Below are positions 8,786 to 18,144 of a stretch of DNA of 64,000 nt, one piece after another. The first letter of the stretch is position 1. Each line of letters starts with the position of its first letter. Both the position numbers and the translations under genes were made by a program. Under the pieces are notes generated by a model. It was not told the DNA's origin and did no database searches. It saw only the letters and a list, made by a program, of their open reading frames with translations. The DNA is from Betaproteobacteria bacterium (GTDB taxonomy: Bacteria > Bdellovibrionota_B > Oligoflexia > Silvanigrellales > Silvanigrellaceae). The stretch covers positions 248,001 to 312,000 of the forward strand of contig VGHE01000001.1 in NCBI GenBank assembly GCA_016868315.1. Direction: 5' to 3'.

Positions 8786-10219
8786 TCACTTTTGCGCTGC
8801 AGTTTTTTCGAAGTCATTGCAGGGTGTCGATTTGCCAGGAGCTGTGACACCCATGTGAAAGGCCTTCTGTTGTGAGAAAGCCTCACGTCCCCAGGCCTGG
8901 AACTCTTTTGTGGTCAGAGAATCGATGATTTTCTTGGTTTGCGTAGAGATCTTGAAGTCTCCATAAAAAAATTCATTCCATTCATAAAATTCAACAAGGC
9001 TGGTCATTTTCTGCGCGTATTCAGCTTCTTCAACTTCGTGCTGCTTGAGGAAGACCCGTTTGAGCTCCGGGGTTATTGGACGGCTGAGGGCTGCGCGCAG
9101 TTCTTGATAGAAGTAGTCGCTCGCGGCTGCGAACGTCTGTTGGCGGTTGAGTCGGAACCAGGCCACATAAGGCTGTGACTGCTTTTGCCAGCTGGTTTTG
9201 TAGACGCTGAAACCTGTGGCCAGCTTTTGTTTGGTCATCCGGCGTTGCATTGTTCCGTCGGGAGTGTCGTTGAGAATCTGGAGGAGCAACTGCGTGAGCA
9301 CAGCCGACCTGAAAGAATTGTCCTTCGATGGAAAGATAAGGCTGTGTTGCTCTTCAAACACGCTTTCACTGCAAACAAATTTTTTGCCTGCCGTATCGGA
9401 ATCACTTCGTTCGGCGCGGCGTGCTGGTTGTGACCTGGTCTTGCCAGTCCAATCTGAAAAAGCGTCGTTGATTTTTCTCAGCACTGTTTCAACGTTGAAA
9501 GGGCCTCCCAGAAACAGCTGCGCGTTATCCGGTGCGTAGAAGTCTCGATAAAACGCACGCGCGTCTTCCATCGACATCTGCTCAACATCTTGTTTGGTGC
9601 CAATAGTGAGCCACTCGTAGGGTGTGCCCTTGTAAGCAGCGCGGCGAATGATCTCGAGTCCGCGTTGCAGCGGATCGTTTTCGTAACGCAACCGACGTTC
9701 AGAGATAACCGCACCTTTTTCCGTGGTGTAGTAGGGATCTTGAAGGTCGAGAAATTTGAAGCGCTGCGCTTCAAGCTCCAACATTTTGTCGAGCGCTGGA
9801 CCAGGGAAGCTCGCCTCGTAAACAACATAATCGGTGCTGGTTGCGGCATTACCGCGCCCGCCAATACCACCCAAAATGCGGTCATAATGGCCTTCAGGGG
9901 TCACCTGCGTTTTGCGGAACATCATGTGCTCAAAGAAGTGAGCCAGTCCCGTTGTTCCCAGGCGCTCGCGGTTGCTGCCCGCGTCGAGCTTGATGCGCAA
10001 TGTGGCCAGTGGGTTGCGGTTGTCAGCCAAAATCAGCACCTTCAACCCGTTGCTCAGTTTGAATTTGTAGACCGGAGGAGTGCCTTCAATCGCCTGGCCG
10101 CTGCCAAGAAAGACCGCGCCTGCGGGGAGTTTCATGCCTGCGGGCGAAGCGAATGCCTGAAGGGTCAGCAAGGACATTGCTCCGAGCAAACTCAGGCGCA
10201 GCATGATGCTGCTACTCAT
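8786..10219 (-). CDS. Zinc metalloprotease of the M16 (insulinase/processing peptidase) family
   Basis: A 477-residue exported protease. A signal peptide covers about the first 24 residues (ending A-F-A-S). The catalytic motif H-F-F-E-H (His94, Glu97, His98) sits in G-L-A-H-F-F-E-H-M-M-F. The third zinc ligand is expected in the downstream E-K-G-A-V-I-S-E-R segment. M16 enzymes cleave unfolded peptides inside a closed chamber formed by two halves, here probably this protein plus the inactive homologue encoded next. GGAGAA lies 9 bases before the ATG. First gene of a three-gene minus-strand unit. Confidence 0.93.
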   Translation of the reverse strand: MSSSIMLRLSLLGAMSLLTLQAFASPAGMKLPAGAVFLGSGQAIEGTPPVYKFKLSNGLKVLILADNRNPLATLRIKLDAGSNRERLGTTGLAHFFEHMMFRKTQVTPEGHYDRILGGIGGRGNAATSTDYVVYEASFPGPALDKMLELEAQRFKFLDLQDPYYTTEKGAVISERRLRYENDPLQRGLEIIRRAAYKGTPYEWLTIGTKQDVEQMSMEDARAFYRDFYAPDNAQLFLGGPFNVETVLRKINDAFSDWTGKTRSQPARRAERSDSDTAGKKFVCSESVFEEQHSLIFPSKDNSFRSAVLTQLLLQILNDTPDGTMQRRMTKQKLATGFSVYKTSWQKQSQPYVAWFRLNRQQTFAAASDYFYQELRAALSRPITPELKRVFLKQHEVEEAEYAQKMTSLVEFYEWNEFFYGDFKISTQTKKIIDSLTTKEFQAWGREAFSQQKAFHMGVTAPGKSTPCNDFEKTAAQK

Positions 10220-10253
10220 GTTGATTCTCCAAAGGCAAAGAGGGTGAACGTGA

Positions 10254-11693
10254 TTATCTGTTTTGAGTCAGACCCAAGCTGCGCAAGCGCTGTCCGCGTT
10301 CAAGCCGAGCTCGTATCTGCACCGACTGCTCAGCCATGTCAGGTTTGCCCAGCAGAGCGAACATGTTGAGCTTGTAAGTTTCTACACCCGGCTGGTCGAA
10401 AGGATTCACCCCGCGTGCAAGACCTCCTGCACCACAAGCAAACATGTTGATGTAAAGCCAGTATCCCATCCAGAAGGAGGAGAGTTCTGGAATGTCCCAC
10501 ACCATGGTTGGAACCCCGCCATCAGCATGCGCCAGGCTTGTTCCCAAAAGGGCTTCGCCCTGCACGCTTTCAAGGTTTTGTCCGGTGAGGTAGTCGAAGC
10601 CATCTACCAAACCAGCTTGCGGGATGCGGATTTTGCGTTTCTGTGCGCCACGACAGAGGGAAGATTCGTCGAGCACGCGCAGGTGAGTTGCGAACAGATG
10701 ACGCTCGCCTTCCTGGAAATATTGTCCCATGGAGTGGAGGTCTGTTGTGAATTGAACACTCGCAGGGAAGAGGCCAGTGTTGCCTTTGGCGTCACTTTCA
10801 CCAAAGAGCTGCTTCCACCACTCGGCAATTCCACGCAGTTTTGGTGTCCAGTGGCAGAGTGATTCGACTTTGTAACCCTCTTTGTAGAGCGAGTTACGCA
10901 GAGCCGCGTAGCAAAGTGCTGGGTTGGTTTCGAGTGATTCATTTTTGTCATTGATGGTGTCAGCGCGGGCTTGGCGCGCACCTTCCAGGAACTCACCTAC
11001 GTCGATGCCCGCAACGGCCAGCGGGAGAAGGCCAACAGCGGTGAAAATGGAATAGCGCCCACCTACGTTGCGCGGAATACTCAGCGCTGGGTAGCCGTGG
11101 GCTTTGGAAAGCTTAAGTAGAGTTCCAGATTCGGGATCGGTGATGGTGAAGATGCGCGATGCGGCTTCACGCGAACCAAAGCGATCGTCGAGATATTGTT
11201 TGAGGACACGGAATGCGAGCGCAGGTTCGGTTGTTGTGCCTGACTTCGAAACCACCAGCACGCTGGGTGAGAATTGATCGAGAACGTCCAGCAGCTCGCT
11301 GAGTTCGTCGGTGGCCACATGGTGTCCTGCCCACAGCAGCACAGGCCGACGCTGAAACTGAGTCGGATTGGCAAGCGCAAAAGAGTGGGTCAGGGCTTCG
11401 TAAACTGCCTTGGTTCCGAGCAGACTACCCCCAATACCCACCACGACAAGCGCATCCGAATGCGAAGAAATGCGTTGTGCGAGATTACGAACATCGTCGA
11501 GAAGGCGTGGGGCGTGATCTTCGACGTAGTGCACCCAGCCCATGAAATCGGAGCCCTTGCCGGTGCCATTGACCAGAGCCTTTTTGGCAGCCACAAGTTG
11601 GGGCATAGAATCGTGGAGATGTCTTTCCAGGGGAACGACATCGTGGGCTTTTGTCCAGTCCAGGGAAATACGTTTGCTGTCTGCGGCGGGCAT
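10254..11693 (-). CDS. pgi: Glucose-6-phosphate isomerase
   Basis: A 479-residue enzyme interconverting glucose-6-phosphate and fructose-6-phosphate. Hallmarks are the SIS-domain phosphate loop S-K-S-G-T-T-T-E, G-I-G-G-S-L-L-G-T-K, and the later G-G-R-Y-S-I-F-T-A-V-G region. The C-terminal N-P-F-D-Q-P-G-V-E signature is also present. Length is nearer the compact Bacillus-type enzyme than the 549-residue E. coli form. The frame stays open to 11945, across the divergent shikimate kinase gene, but the ATG at 11693 has GAGGT 8 bases upstream and gives the family N-terminus. It stands alone on the minus strand, 34 bases before the protease operon. Confidence 0.95.
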   Translation of the reverse strand: MPAADSKRISLDWTKAHDVVPLERHLHDSMPQLVAAKKALVNGTGKGSDFMGWVHYVEDHAPRLLDDVRNLAQRISSHSDALVVVGIGGSLLGTKAVYEALTHSFALANPTQFQRRPVLLWAGHHVATDELSELLDVLDQFSPSVLVVSKSGTTTEPALAFRVLKQYLDDRFGSREAASRIFTITDPESGTLLKLSKAHGYPALSIPRNVGGRYSIFTAVGLLPLAVAGIDVGEFLEGARQARADTINDKNESLETNPALCYAALRNSLYKEGYKVESLCHWTPKLRGIAEWWKQLFGESDAKGNTGLFPASVQFTTDLHSMGQYFQEGERHLFATHLRVLDESSLCRGAQKRKIRIPQAGLVDGFDYLTGQNLESVQGEALLGTSLAHADGGVPTMVWDIPELSSFWMGYWLYINMFACGAGGLARGVNPFDQPGVETYKLNMFALLGKPDMAEQSVQIRARLERGQRLRSLGLTQNR

Positions 11694-11781
11694 CTTGGTG
11701 ACCTCGTGCTGGAAATGAGGTTGGGAAACAGTTAGAAGTTTTAACAGCCCCTCGAGCGGGAGGCAATTGAAGGGAGATGCG

Positions 11782-12951
11782 ATGAGCGTGCCTGGGACAC
11801 GTCGCTTTAGAAATGTTCTTGTTGCCGGACTGCCAGGTGTCGGTAAGTCGACCTTTGCCCGCGCATATGCACAGATGTCGCGCACTGATTTGGTTGAACT
11901 GGACAGGTATGTGGAACGTCTGGCGGGAAAGTCCATTTCAGACATTTTTGCTCAAGACGGTGAAGCTGCTTTTCGTGAACTCGAGGCGCAGTGCCTCGAG
12001 CGTCTCATGAAACGCCAACGCTGTACTATCGCTCTCGGAGGGGGAACGCTTACGCATCTGCCCTCTTTGAAAATGGCGCAGGAACTCGGTTGCCTTGTTC
12101 TACTGACGGCTCCTCTTGAGGTTGTTGCGCAACGTGTGTGGCCTCAAAAAGACAGCCGTCCGTTGTTGGCGGCGTGTCAATCGCCCGAGGAATTGACTGA
12201 GAAACTCAAAACACTGTGGCAGAGTCGTGAAGAGAGCTATCGCAAATCAGACCTGACTCTCGATACGACCCACAGTTCTGTTGACACTCTCAAAATTGAG
12301 CTCGAGTGGCTCGAGCAGAATCTGCTCGCCGCACCAGGAACGATAGTGAATCTGGATACAGGCTCTTTTCTAAGTCGCGCATTGCCTCTTGCAGATGCTG
12401 ATTATCGCTCACCGCGTGAACAGCGGAGTGGCCGGGAAGTCACCGACAAAATGGAACGCTATCTTAAAGCTCAGCGTCAGAAAGAGCGCGGCGACAAACG
12501 CGATAAGCGCGATCGCAAGAATCCACTGGCGCGCCGCACTGATGCGCAGAATCCTCAACAGCCTCAAAATCAGCAAAAGCGGCGCAGCGATGAGTCGGCT
12601 GCACTGCAGGCTGGCGTGCGCGATACCGCCGCACGACCTCAGCGCGAAGGCGACAGACCCCAGCGCGATAATCGTGGCGGAGCAAGAGACGGGCGACCCG
12701 TACCACGGGCAGATCGTCCGCAAGCGCCACGCGGTGAGGGCGCACCATCCCCAAGCGCAGAGCGCACATCAACCCCACGCGAAGCTGGTCCAACACCGCG
12801 CGATAGTCGACCGACTCCGCGTGAGGCAAATCCAACTCCGCGTTCTGATCAGGGCTCTAAAAATCGCGAAGCAGGGCCGAAGCCCCGCGATGCAGGTCCC
12901 ACCCCGCGCGATAGCAATTCTGTTCCAGGTCATTCATCGAAGCCGGAATAA
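11782..12951 (+). CDS. aroK: Shikimate kinase with a long disordered Arg/Pro-rich C-terminal extension
   Basis: A 389-residue protein. Residues 10-180 are a shikimate kinase: P-loop G-L-P-G-V-G-K-S-T, L-D-R-Y-V-E at the shikimate-binding position, F-R-E-L-E, the G-G-G loop (A-L-G-G-G-T-L) and the lid R-P-L-L. It would phosphorylate shikimate at the 3-hydroxyl in the chorismate pathway. The DxD pair usual in AroK is reduced to one Asp (L-V-E-L-D-R). From about residue 215 the chain is low complexity, first Arg/Lys/Gln-rich, then repeats of P-T-P-R-D/E with Gly and Ala; this tail is not part of known AroK. The ATG at 11782 follows AAGGGAG 5 bases away. The function of the tail is unknown; RNA or nucleoid binding is possible. 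Confidence 0.85.
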   Translation: MSVPGTRRFRNVLVAGLPGVGKSTFARAYAQMSRTDLVELDRYVERLAGKSISDIFAQDGEAAFRELEAQCLERLMKRQRCTIALGGGTLTHLPSLKMAQELGCLVLLTAPLEVVAQRVWPQKDSRPLLAACQSPEELTEKLKTLWQSREESYRKSDLTLDTTHSSVDTLKIELEWLEQNLLAAPGTIVNLDTGSFLSRALPLADADYRSPREQRSGREVTDKMERYLKAQRQKERGDKRDKRDRKNPLARRTDAQNPQQPQNQQKRRSDESAALQAGVRDTAARPQREGDRPQRDNRGGARDGRPVPRADRPQAPRGEGAPSPSAERTSTPREAGPTPRDSRPTPREANPTPRSDQGSKNREAGPKPRDAGPTPRDSNSVPGHSSKPE

Positions 12952-12960
12952 AGGGGGATG

Positions 12961-12980
12961 AAAGCGGCAGCGCCGCTTTT
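12961..12980 (+). terminator. Short hairpin between aroK and the convergent ctpA-like gene
   Basis: AAAGCGGC (12961-12968) pairs with GCCGCTTT (12972-12979) over a 3-base loop. Only four T follow, so it is a weak intrinsic terminator. It falls in the 28-base gap between two converging genes. Confidence 0.6.
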
Positions 12981-14464
12981 CAATTCTGCGCGAAGCGCGA
13001 CCAGCTGCGCAGGTAGGTGTATCCCATTTTCAACTGATAATCGTTCTTGAGGTTTGCTGGCCATTTATCAACGTCACTTGCGAAGCCCAAATTCGCAGGG
13101 GTGCTGCTCAGGTCGTTGGCCTCAATGTGACCCTCAAGGTCAATTTCTTTACGACTGCCTTTTGATCCCGGAGCTGCATTCTCTTCATCTTTGATAGCGT
13201 CTGCGCCGAGGTTTGACTTGCTCGAGACGTTGGCGCGAGCATTTGGTGTGGCAGCGAGAAGAACATCCGGTGTGATGCCTTTCGCCTGAATGCTTCTTCC
13301 GTTCGGTGTATAATAGCGCGCGACTGTCATTTTCAGTCCCGCGCCATTGGGCAGCGGGATAATTGATTGCACGCTGCCCTTGCCGAAGGTGGGCATTCCC
13401 ATAATTAGGGCGCGGTTGTGATCTTGAAGCGCTCCAGCAACAATCTCAGAAGCACTTGCGGATGCTTCGTTCACCAGAACAACCATCGGCATGTAGGGAT
13501 GTGTGTGTCGTTTTGTTGCGTATTCGACTTCCTGGCGCGCACGATCACGCCCTACGGTCGAAACAATGATTCCAGAATCGAGGAAAAGATCTGTGACGCG
13601 CACGGCTTGATCGAGCAGACCACCCGGATTGCTTCTCAGGTCTAGAATCACACCATTGAGTTTGCCGTTGTTCTCGGCTTCGTACAGCCGAAGGGCTTTA
13701 TCGACTTGTTCGCCGGTGTCCTCTTGGAAAACACCAACCCGCACATATGCGTAGCCTTTGGCCAAAGCCTGATGCACGACACTCGTGCTTTTAATGATTT
13801 CGCGGACAAGTTGAAGAGAGCGTGGTCGCGGCGTGACAACTTTGCCTTCAACAGTCTCGGAGACCCCCTGGATTTCAATTTTCACGCTGGAGCCAGGTAG
13901 TCCGCGCAGTTTGCTCAAAGCTTCGTCGAGGTTATTTTTATTGATTTGAATTGAGTCGACAGAGACGATTGTGTCGCCGGGTTGAATCTTGGCACGCGCG
14001 GCAGGCGAGTCAGGTACGACCTCAATGACCGTGAGTTTGCCCTTCTGCTGGGAGAGGACAACCCCGATACCTCCAAACTTTCCAGATGTGTCGTTGGTCA
14101 GCTCGCGGAGCTGCTGTGCTGGAAGATAGGCCGTGTGAGGGTCCAGAGAGCCAGCCATGCCTCTCAGAGCTTTTTCAATGAGGGCATTGCTTGCCACGGC
14201 CTTCTCGTCTACGTACATTGCTTCGAGCAAATGCAGCACCCTGCTGAATGACTCCAGCGATTCAAACTTTTTGTTCCTTGTTTGCAGAGCTTCTGCGGGA
14301 GTTTCTGGGCGAACCGGTGTCTGGGCTTTATCTGCATCGGGTTTATTCTGTGCCTGTTTCTGTTCGCTCAATCTTGGCGGTTCAGCTGAAATTGTGCGCG
14401 CCGGGAGGGTCAGGAGGAGGAGCAACCACGGGATGGAGCCTCGGAGACGAAGAAAACGGTGCAT
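12980..14464 (-). CDS. C-terminal processing peptidase, S41 family (CtpA-like)
   Basis: A 494-residue periplasmic serine protease. A signal peptide (W-L-L-L-L-L-T-L-P-A then I-S-A) is followed by a PDZ domain with G-I-G-V-V-L and P-D-S-P-A-A. The S41 catalytic core has the Ser in E-A-S-A-S-A-S-E-I-V and the Lys in T-F-G-K-G-S-V-Q. This family trims C-termini of envelope proteins and can regulate peptidoglycan hydrolases. GTGGAG ends 6 bases before the ATG at 14464; an upstream in-frame TTG at 14488 is less likely. The C-terminal 90 residues beyond the core are unassigned. Confidence 0.94.
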   Translation of the reverse strand: MHRFLRLRGSIPWLLLLLTLPARTISAEPPRLSEQKQAQNKPDADKAQTPVRPETPAEALQTRNKKFESLESFSRVLHLLEAMYVDEKAVASNALIEKALRGMAGSLDPHTAYLPAQQLRELTNDTSGKFGGIGVVLSQQKGKLTVIEVVPDSPAARAKIQPGDTIVSVDSIQINKNNLDEALSKLRGLPGSSVKIEIQGVSETVEGKVVTPRPRSLQLVREIIKSTSVVHQALAKGYAYVRVGVFQEDTGEQVDKALRLYEAENNGKLNGVILDLRSNPGGLLDQAVRVTDLFLDSGIIVSTVGRDRARQEVEYATKRHTHPYMPMVVLVNEASASASEIVAGALQDHNRALIMGMPTFGKGSVQSIIPLPNGAGLKMTVARYYTPNGRSIQAKGITPDVLLAATPNARANVSSKSNLGADAIKDEENAAPGSKGSRKEIDLEGHIEANDLSSTPANLGFASDVDKWPANLKNDYQLKMGYTYLRSWSRFAQN

Positions 14465-14599
14465 AGCTGACTCCACTTTTTTTTCCAATTGTGGCCGTCA
14501 GTTGTGTCGAGGTCAAGGGGTTTCTGAATTTGTTTCTTTCAAAAGACTAAACTGATTTTTAAACGATACCGATACGATCGCTAATGTGGGGGGCGGCAA

Positions 14600-15118
14600 G
14601 TGACTCAGCTGGTTATGCACAACATGCGTTTGTCGTTGTCATTTGTGGTGGCTGTCGCTTTCAGCACGCTGGTGCTTGCCTCCTGCGGTGAGCAAAACTC
14701 CCCGGTTCTTCAGGCCGTTTCGGGCAAGTCTGAGCAACGTACCGAGTCAGAGACTCTCAATGCCCGGGCTTCGAACGCCATTCGGTCGAGCAGTGGTGAC
14801 GAAGTTGAGGGTGGTTTACAAGCAAGTAAGCGGCTCGAAGTCTTTTCTTCGCGCATTGAACCGCTCACTCTTCAAAAGGGCGGCTCAGCTAAAATCGTAT
14901 TGCCACTCAGCAGTGATTTAAATTTCCGAGCAAAAATGCGCTCTGTTGCGTTTGTAAGCGATAGTATTGGACTGAAAGACTCTAACGTACAGGGCAAGGT
15001 GTTGAGCTTGGTCGTGGATGAGGATGCTGTTGAAGGGCGCCACGAAGGAAAAGTTGTGGTTCGATTCGAAAATGGCTCCGAGTTTTCGCAGCCGATTTCA
15101 ATTACAGTGCTCCCCTGA
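14600..15118 (+). CDS. Predicted lipoprotein of unknown function
   Basis: A 172-residue protein beginning with GTG after a GGGGGG tract 6 bases upstream. A signal sequence ends in L-V-L-A-S-C, a good lipobox, so the Cys should be lipidated. The mature part is Ser/Glu-rich at first, then strand-like (F-S-S-R-I-E-P-L-T-L, I-V-L-P-L-S) with regular hydrophobic spacing suggesting an Ig-like beta domain. No family recognised. Its last 17 bases overlap the convergent rsmA tail. Confidence 0.75.
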   Translation: MTQLVMHNMRLSLSFVVAVAFSTLVLASCGEQNSPVLQAVSGKSEQRTESETLNARASNAIRSSSGDEVEGGLQASKRLEVFSSRIEPLTLQKGGSAKIVLPLSSDLNFRAKMRSVAFVSDSIGLKDSNVQGKVLSLVVDEDAVEGRHEGKVVVRFENGSEFSQPISITVLP

Positions 15119-15995
15119 GCATTCTGTAGAGATTCAAAAGAACTACGGGGGCTAGTTCCTCGGGGCGTTGGGTTAACTCAACGCTCAATGTTTTTTGTGC
15201 ATTTTCTGCAAAGCGAGCGAAGGCCTCCTCGCCGATGCCCCGACCAAAAAGCTCATGTGAGGCCTGCTGTAAAGTTTTGCGCAGCATTTTGCGCCGCGCG
15301 CTGAAAAGCAATGCTGTGAACTTTTCGAAAGGTTCGGTTTCTTCAGAGGAGAGCAGAGCTTCAGTGCGTGGCAGGAGTTCCATCACGGCCGAGTCGACCT
15401 TCGGCGGTGGGACAAATGCACGCGCTGGTGCCACAAGCACTTGTTCGACTGCGCACGCCAATTGAATGCGGACAGACAAGCGTCCGTAGTCCTTATGGCC
15501 TGGGGGGCAGGCTAGGCGGTCGCCAACTTCTTTTTGTACCATGAAAATTCCGGCGGAGAAGCGTTTGTCGTGCTTCAGAAACCAGAACAAAATGTCACTT
15601 GTGATGTAGTAGGGGATGTTACCGATGCACAGAGGTGCAGACGTTAAAGTGGCGAGCAATTCACTCGCGTCAAAACGAAGGATGTCTGCTTCTATGACCC
15701 GGAATCGATCTGGGAATTCGACCCCCAGGCTGTTTTTTAGCCCTTGCACGGCGCGTTGATCTTTTTCTACTGCGTGCACAGTCCAACCTGCCTCGAGCAA
15801 TTTCCGCGTGAGGGCTCCCGAACCAGGTCCGATTTCAAGGCACACCTGTGCCGATGTTTTTGCGTGTGTCTGTGCGCGAGCGATGATTTGAGCAAGAATG
15901 GTTTGATCGGCGAGAAAATTCTGCCCCAAGTTCTTTCGGGTCTCGAGCTCGAAAGAGAAGTTGTCGCTGCGGGCAATTTTGCTGTTTTTCTTCAT
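15102..15995 (-). CDS. rsmA: 16S rRNA (adenine1518/1519-N6,N6)-dimethyltransferase
   Basis: A 297-residue KsgA-family methyltransferase that dimethylates two adjacent adenines in helix 45 of 16S rRNA. The SAM-binding motif L-E-I-G-P-G-S-G-A-L-T and the K-N-L-G-Q-N-F-L start region are present. The target-base motif is N-I-P-Y, a conservative variant of the usual N-L-P-Y. The C-terminal helical domain carries S-A-R-R-K-M-L-R-K-T-L. It is the third gene of lipoprotein-tsaD-rsmA, 10 bases after tsaD. Confidence 0.96.
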   Translation of the reverse strand: MKKNSKIARSDNFSFELETRKNLGQNFLADQTILAQIIARAQTHAKTSAQVCLEIGPGSGALTRKLLEAGWTVHAVEKDQRAVQGLKNSLGVEFPDRFRVIEADILRFDASELLATLTSAPLCIGNIPYYITSDILFWFLKHDKRFSAGIFMVQKEVGDRLACPPGHKDYGRLSVRIQLACAVEQVLVAPARAFVPPPKVDSAVMELLPRTEALLSSEETEPFEKFTALLFSARRKMLRKTLQQASHELFGRGIGEEAFARFAENAQKTLSVELTQRPEELAPVVLLNLYRMLRGAL

Positions 15996-16005
15996 TGCAG
16001 AAGTC

Positions 16006-17118
16006 TCATGAGGAATACGGATAGCGTGAGAATGGATGAGGTGAATTCATATTCATGCCTGGCAGAAATGCGTGCAGGGCGATCATGGTTGCATTGTCCG
16101 AACACAAACTCATAGGTGCGAATCTCACCTCGAGATTGGTTTGTTCGGCAAGCTTTGTGCGAAACATTTTGTTTGCAGCAACGCCCCCTGCAACTACAAT
16201 GGAACGAATACCATGGTGGTCTTCAATTGCATTTTGCAGACGATCAATCAGCTGTCCGAGAGCTGCCTCCTGAAATGCATGGGCTATGTTTGCTTTGATG
16301 TTCTCGGGTAGACTTGTACCCTGAATTTTACCGACTGGATGTCCGAGTTGTCTGCGGACGGTATCGAGAACTTGTGTTTTAAGTCCGCTGTAGCTGAATC
16401 CGTGCCGGTTGGTTTTGTCGGTGAGAGCGGTTCTGAATTTGAATGAAGATAAATTCGTCGCAGCAGTCAGTGCGAGTTTCTCGAGGTGTGGTCCACCGGG
16501 ATAAGGAAGTCCAAGCAGCTTTGCCACTTTGTCGAATGCCTCTCCGCAGGCGTCATCAGCCGTGCAGCCGAGCAAGGTGCGGTCTTTTTCGTTGTGCAGC
16601 AGGCTGAGGTGGCAATGTCCACCGCTCACGGTCAGTGCGAGTGCAGGGAATGTGGGGAGCTCAACGGGTAACCATTGGCCAATATCGTGAGCCGTGTTGA
16701 AGCTCCTCAGGAGGAGCGCCGGTGCAAGATGAGCATCGACGTGATTTATGCCCACCAGGGGTTTGTTGATTGCGAGCGACAAACCTTGGGCGAAAAGAGT
16801 TCCCACCATGAGCGCACCAATCAGCCCAGGCCCGAGTGTAACGGCAACACCATCGAGAGCATCGGCTGAAATACCTGCCTCGGCCATGGCCTGGAGCGCA
16901 AGTGGGGTTATTTTGAGAAGATGGTCGCGCGCGGCTACTTCGGGAACAACACCACCGAAAACAGCATGTGAGGTTTGGCTTTCAACAATATGCGAGAGAA
17001 CCCGCACACGCTCGGGAGATTTAATCTGCCAGGCACCCTCAGTGAATGCGGCCTGGACTATTGCAACCGAGGTTTCATCACAGGATGTTTCCACGGCCAG
17101 CAGGGTCTTGATGGACAC
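16006..17118 (-). CDS. tsaD: tRNA N6-threonylcarbamoyladenosine transferase
   Basis: A 370-residue Kae1/TsaD-family protein that makes the t6A37 modification in ANN-decoding tRNAs. The iron-binding H-V-D-A-H motif, the N-terminal A-V-E-T-S-C-D-E-T-S-V-A and S-G-G-H-C-H are all visible. The start codon is GTG at 17118, placed directly after the TAA of the upstream lipoprotein gene, with GGGAG 5 bases away. The C-terminus has about 20 extra residues (H-P-F-S-R-Y-P) beyond the usual end. Confidence 0.95.
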   Translation of the reverse strand: MSIKTLLAVETSCDETSVAIVQAAFTEGAWQIKSPERVRVLSHIVESQTSHAVFGGVVPEVAARDHLLKITPLALQAMAEAGISADALDGVAVTLGPGLIGALMVGTLFAQGLSLAINKPLVGINHVDAHLAPALLLRSFNTAHDIGQWLPVELPTFPALALTVSGGHCHLSLLHNEKDRTLLGCTADDACGEAFDKVAKLLGLPYPGGPHLEKLALTAATNLSSFKFRTALTDKTNRHGFSYSGLKTQVLDTVRRQLGHPVGKIQGTSLPENIKANIAHAFQEAALGQLIDRLQNAIEDHHGIRSIVVAGGVAANKMFRTKLAEQTNLEVRFAPMSLCSDNATMIALHAFLPGMNMNSPHPFSRYPYSS

Positions 17119-18015
17119 TTAGACTCCCAATCGCGCGAGCCGCTCCTTGGATGCTTTGCACTCTTCGCGATCCGGGAACAAACGCACGCATTCGCTGTAG
17201 AGAGCTTTCGCGGCTCTGAGCTGCTTCAAATACACACAGCTGTCGCCTGCGAGCAAGAGAGCCCGCGGCTTTCTCTCGAAGCTTGGATACTTCTCAATGA
17301 TCTCCATAAGATCGATAGCGGCGCGGTCGTAATTTTGAAGCTGGAAATGGGCTTCAGCCCGAAACTCCATGGCCAGTGTTTTCATGGGTTCAGAGTTCGA
17401 GTTGCTAATCACTGTGGAAGCAAGCTTCACGACTTTCGCATAGTCTTTTTGCGCGTAGGCATTGCTCAAAACCTTAGCTAATTCGGCAGGTGTTTTGACT
17501 GTAAGCTTTTCCTTGGCCTTGGCTGGGTTGTCTTGTGATGCCTTTGCAATCAGCTCGGCTTTGGTCAGGCGCTTTTCGATTTTGCTTTGCCAATCTTCGA
17601 TGTCGCTAAAGCGCGATGCAGCTGAATCGTCGTTAAGCTGCTTGGCGTTGAGTCCGCTGCTTGTGTTGCCGTCTTGAACCCGAGAAAACTTTACACGCAG
17701 CTCATCGATGGCTCCTTGGGTCATGGAGAGCTGTCTTTTGACTTCATCGAGATCATTTTTTGCCGTGAGATATTTACGACTCGATTCCTCGGAGGAGTTC
17801 TTTACGGCATCTACAGTGCGATCACGCAACTGGATTTGCTTTTCCATTTCCACCATGCGCACTTCGAAACTCTTAATTTGAGCGCGCAATTCTTCTTCGC
17901 GTTTGGAGGTCATGCAGCCGCTGCAAAGGAGGCCGACTGACACGATGGCTGTGAGCTTCAGGTCAGAAATCAAGCTTTTCTTGAGTGGAAAGGGAGAGCG
18001 GGAATTTCGACTCAT
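17119..18015 (-). CDS. Coiled-coil/TPR lipoprotein (CpoB/YbgF-like)
   Basis: A 298-residue envelope protein. The signal sequence ends in L-L-C-S-G-C, a lipobox. Residues 38-105 are heptad-rich coiled coil. The C-terminal 130 residues contain TPR-like pairs (A-Q-K-D-Y-A-K-V-V-K-L and F-Q-L-Q-N-Y-D-R-A-A). This arrangement resembles CpoB/YbgF, which links peptidoglycan synthesis to outer-membrane constriction, but the Pal/Tol genes are absent here. First gene of an operon with tsaD and rsmA. Confidence 0.8.
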   Translation of the reverse strand: MSRNSRSPFPLKKSLISDLKLTAIVSVGLLCSGCMTSKREEELRAQIKSFEVRMVEMEKQIQLRDRTVDAVKNSSEESSRKYLTAKNDLDEVKRQLSMTQGAIDELRVKFSRVQDGNTSSGLNAKQLNDDSAASRFSDIEDWQSKIEKRLTKAELIAKASQDNPAKAKEKLTVKTPAELAKVLSNAYAQKDYAKVVKLASTVISNSNSEPMKTLAMEFRAEAHFQLQNYDRAAIDLMEIIEKYPSFERKPRALLLAGDSCVYLKQLRAAKALYSECVRLFPDREECKASKERLARLGV

Positions 18016-18144
18016 AGGCTTATTTTTTCCTCGCCAGAATCAGGGCTGTCGTTTCATTATTGTTGCAAAGAGACCTTGAGACTTCTCACGCGATCAAATT
18101 ACGCTCAATAGTCGGGTTCTTCAACTGAGGGCAAGGATTTTAAA

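Noticed and set aside
10254-11945. Extended pgi start at 11945
   Set aside because: The extension runs through the divergent shikimate kinase gene, has no family similarity and lacks a ribosome site; 11693 is better.
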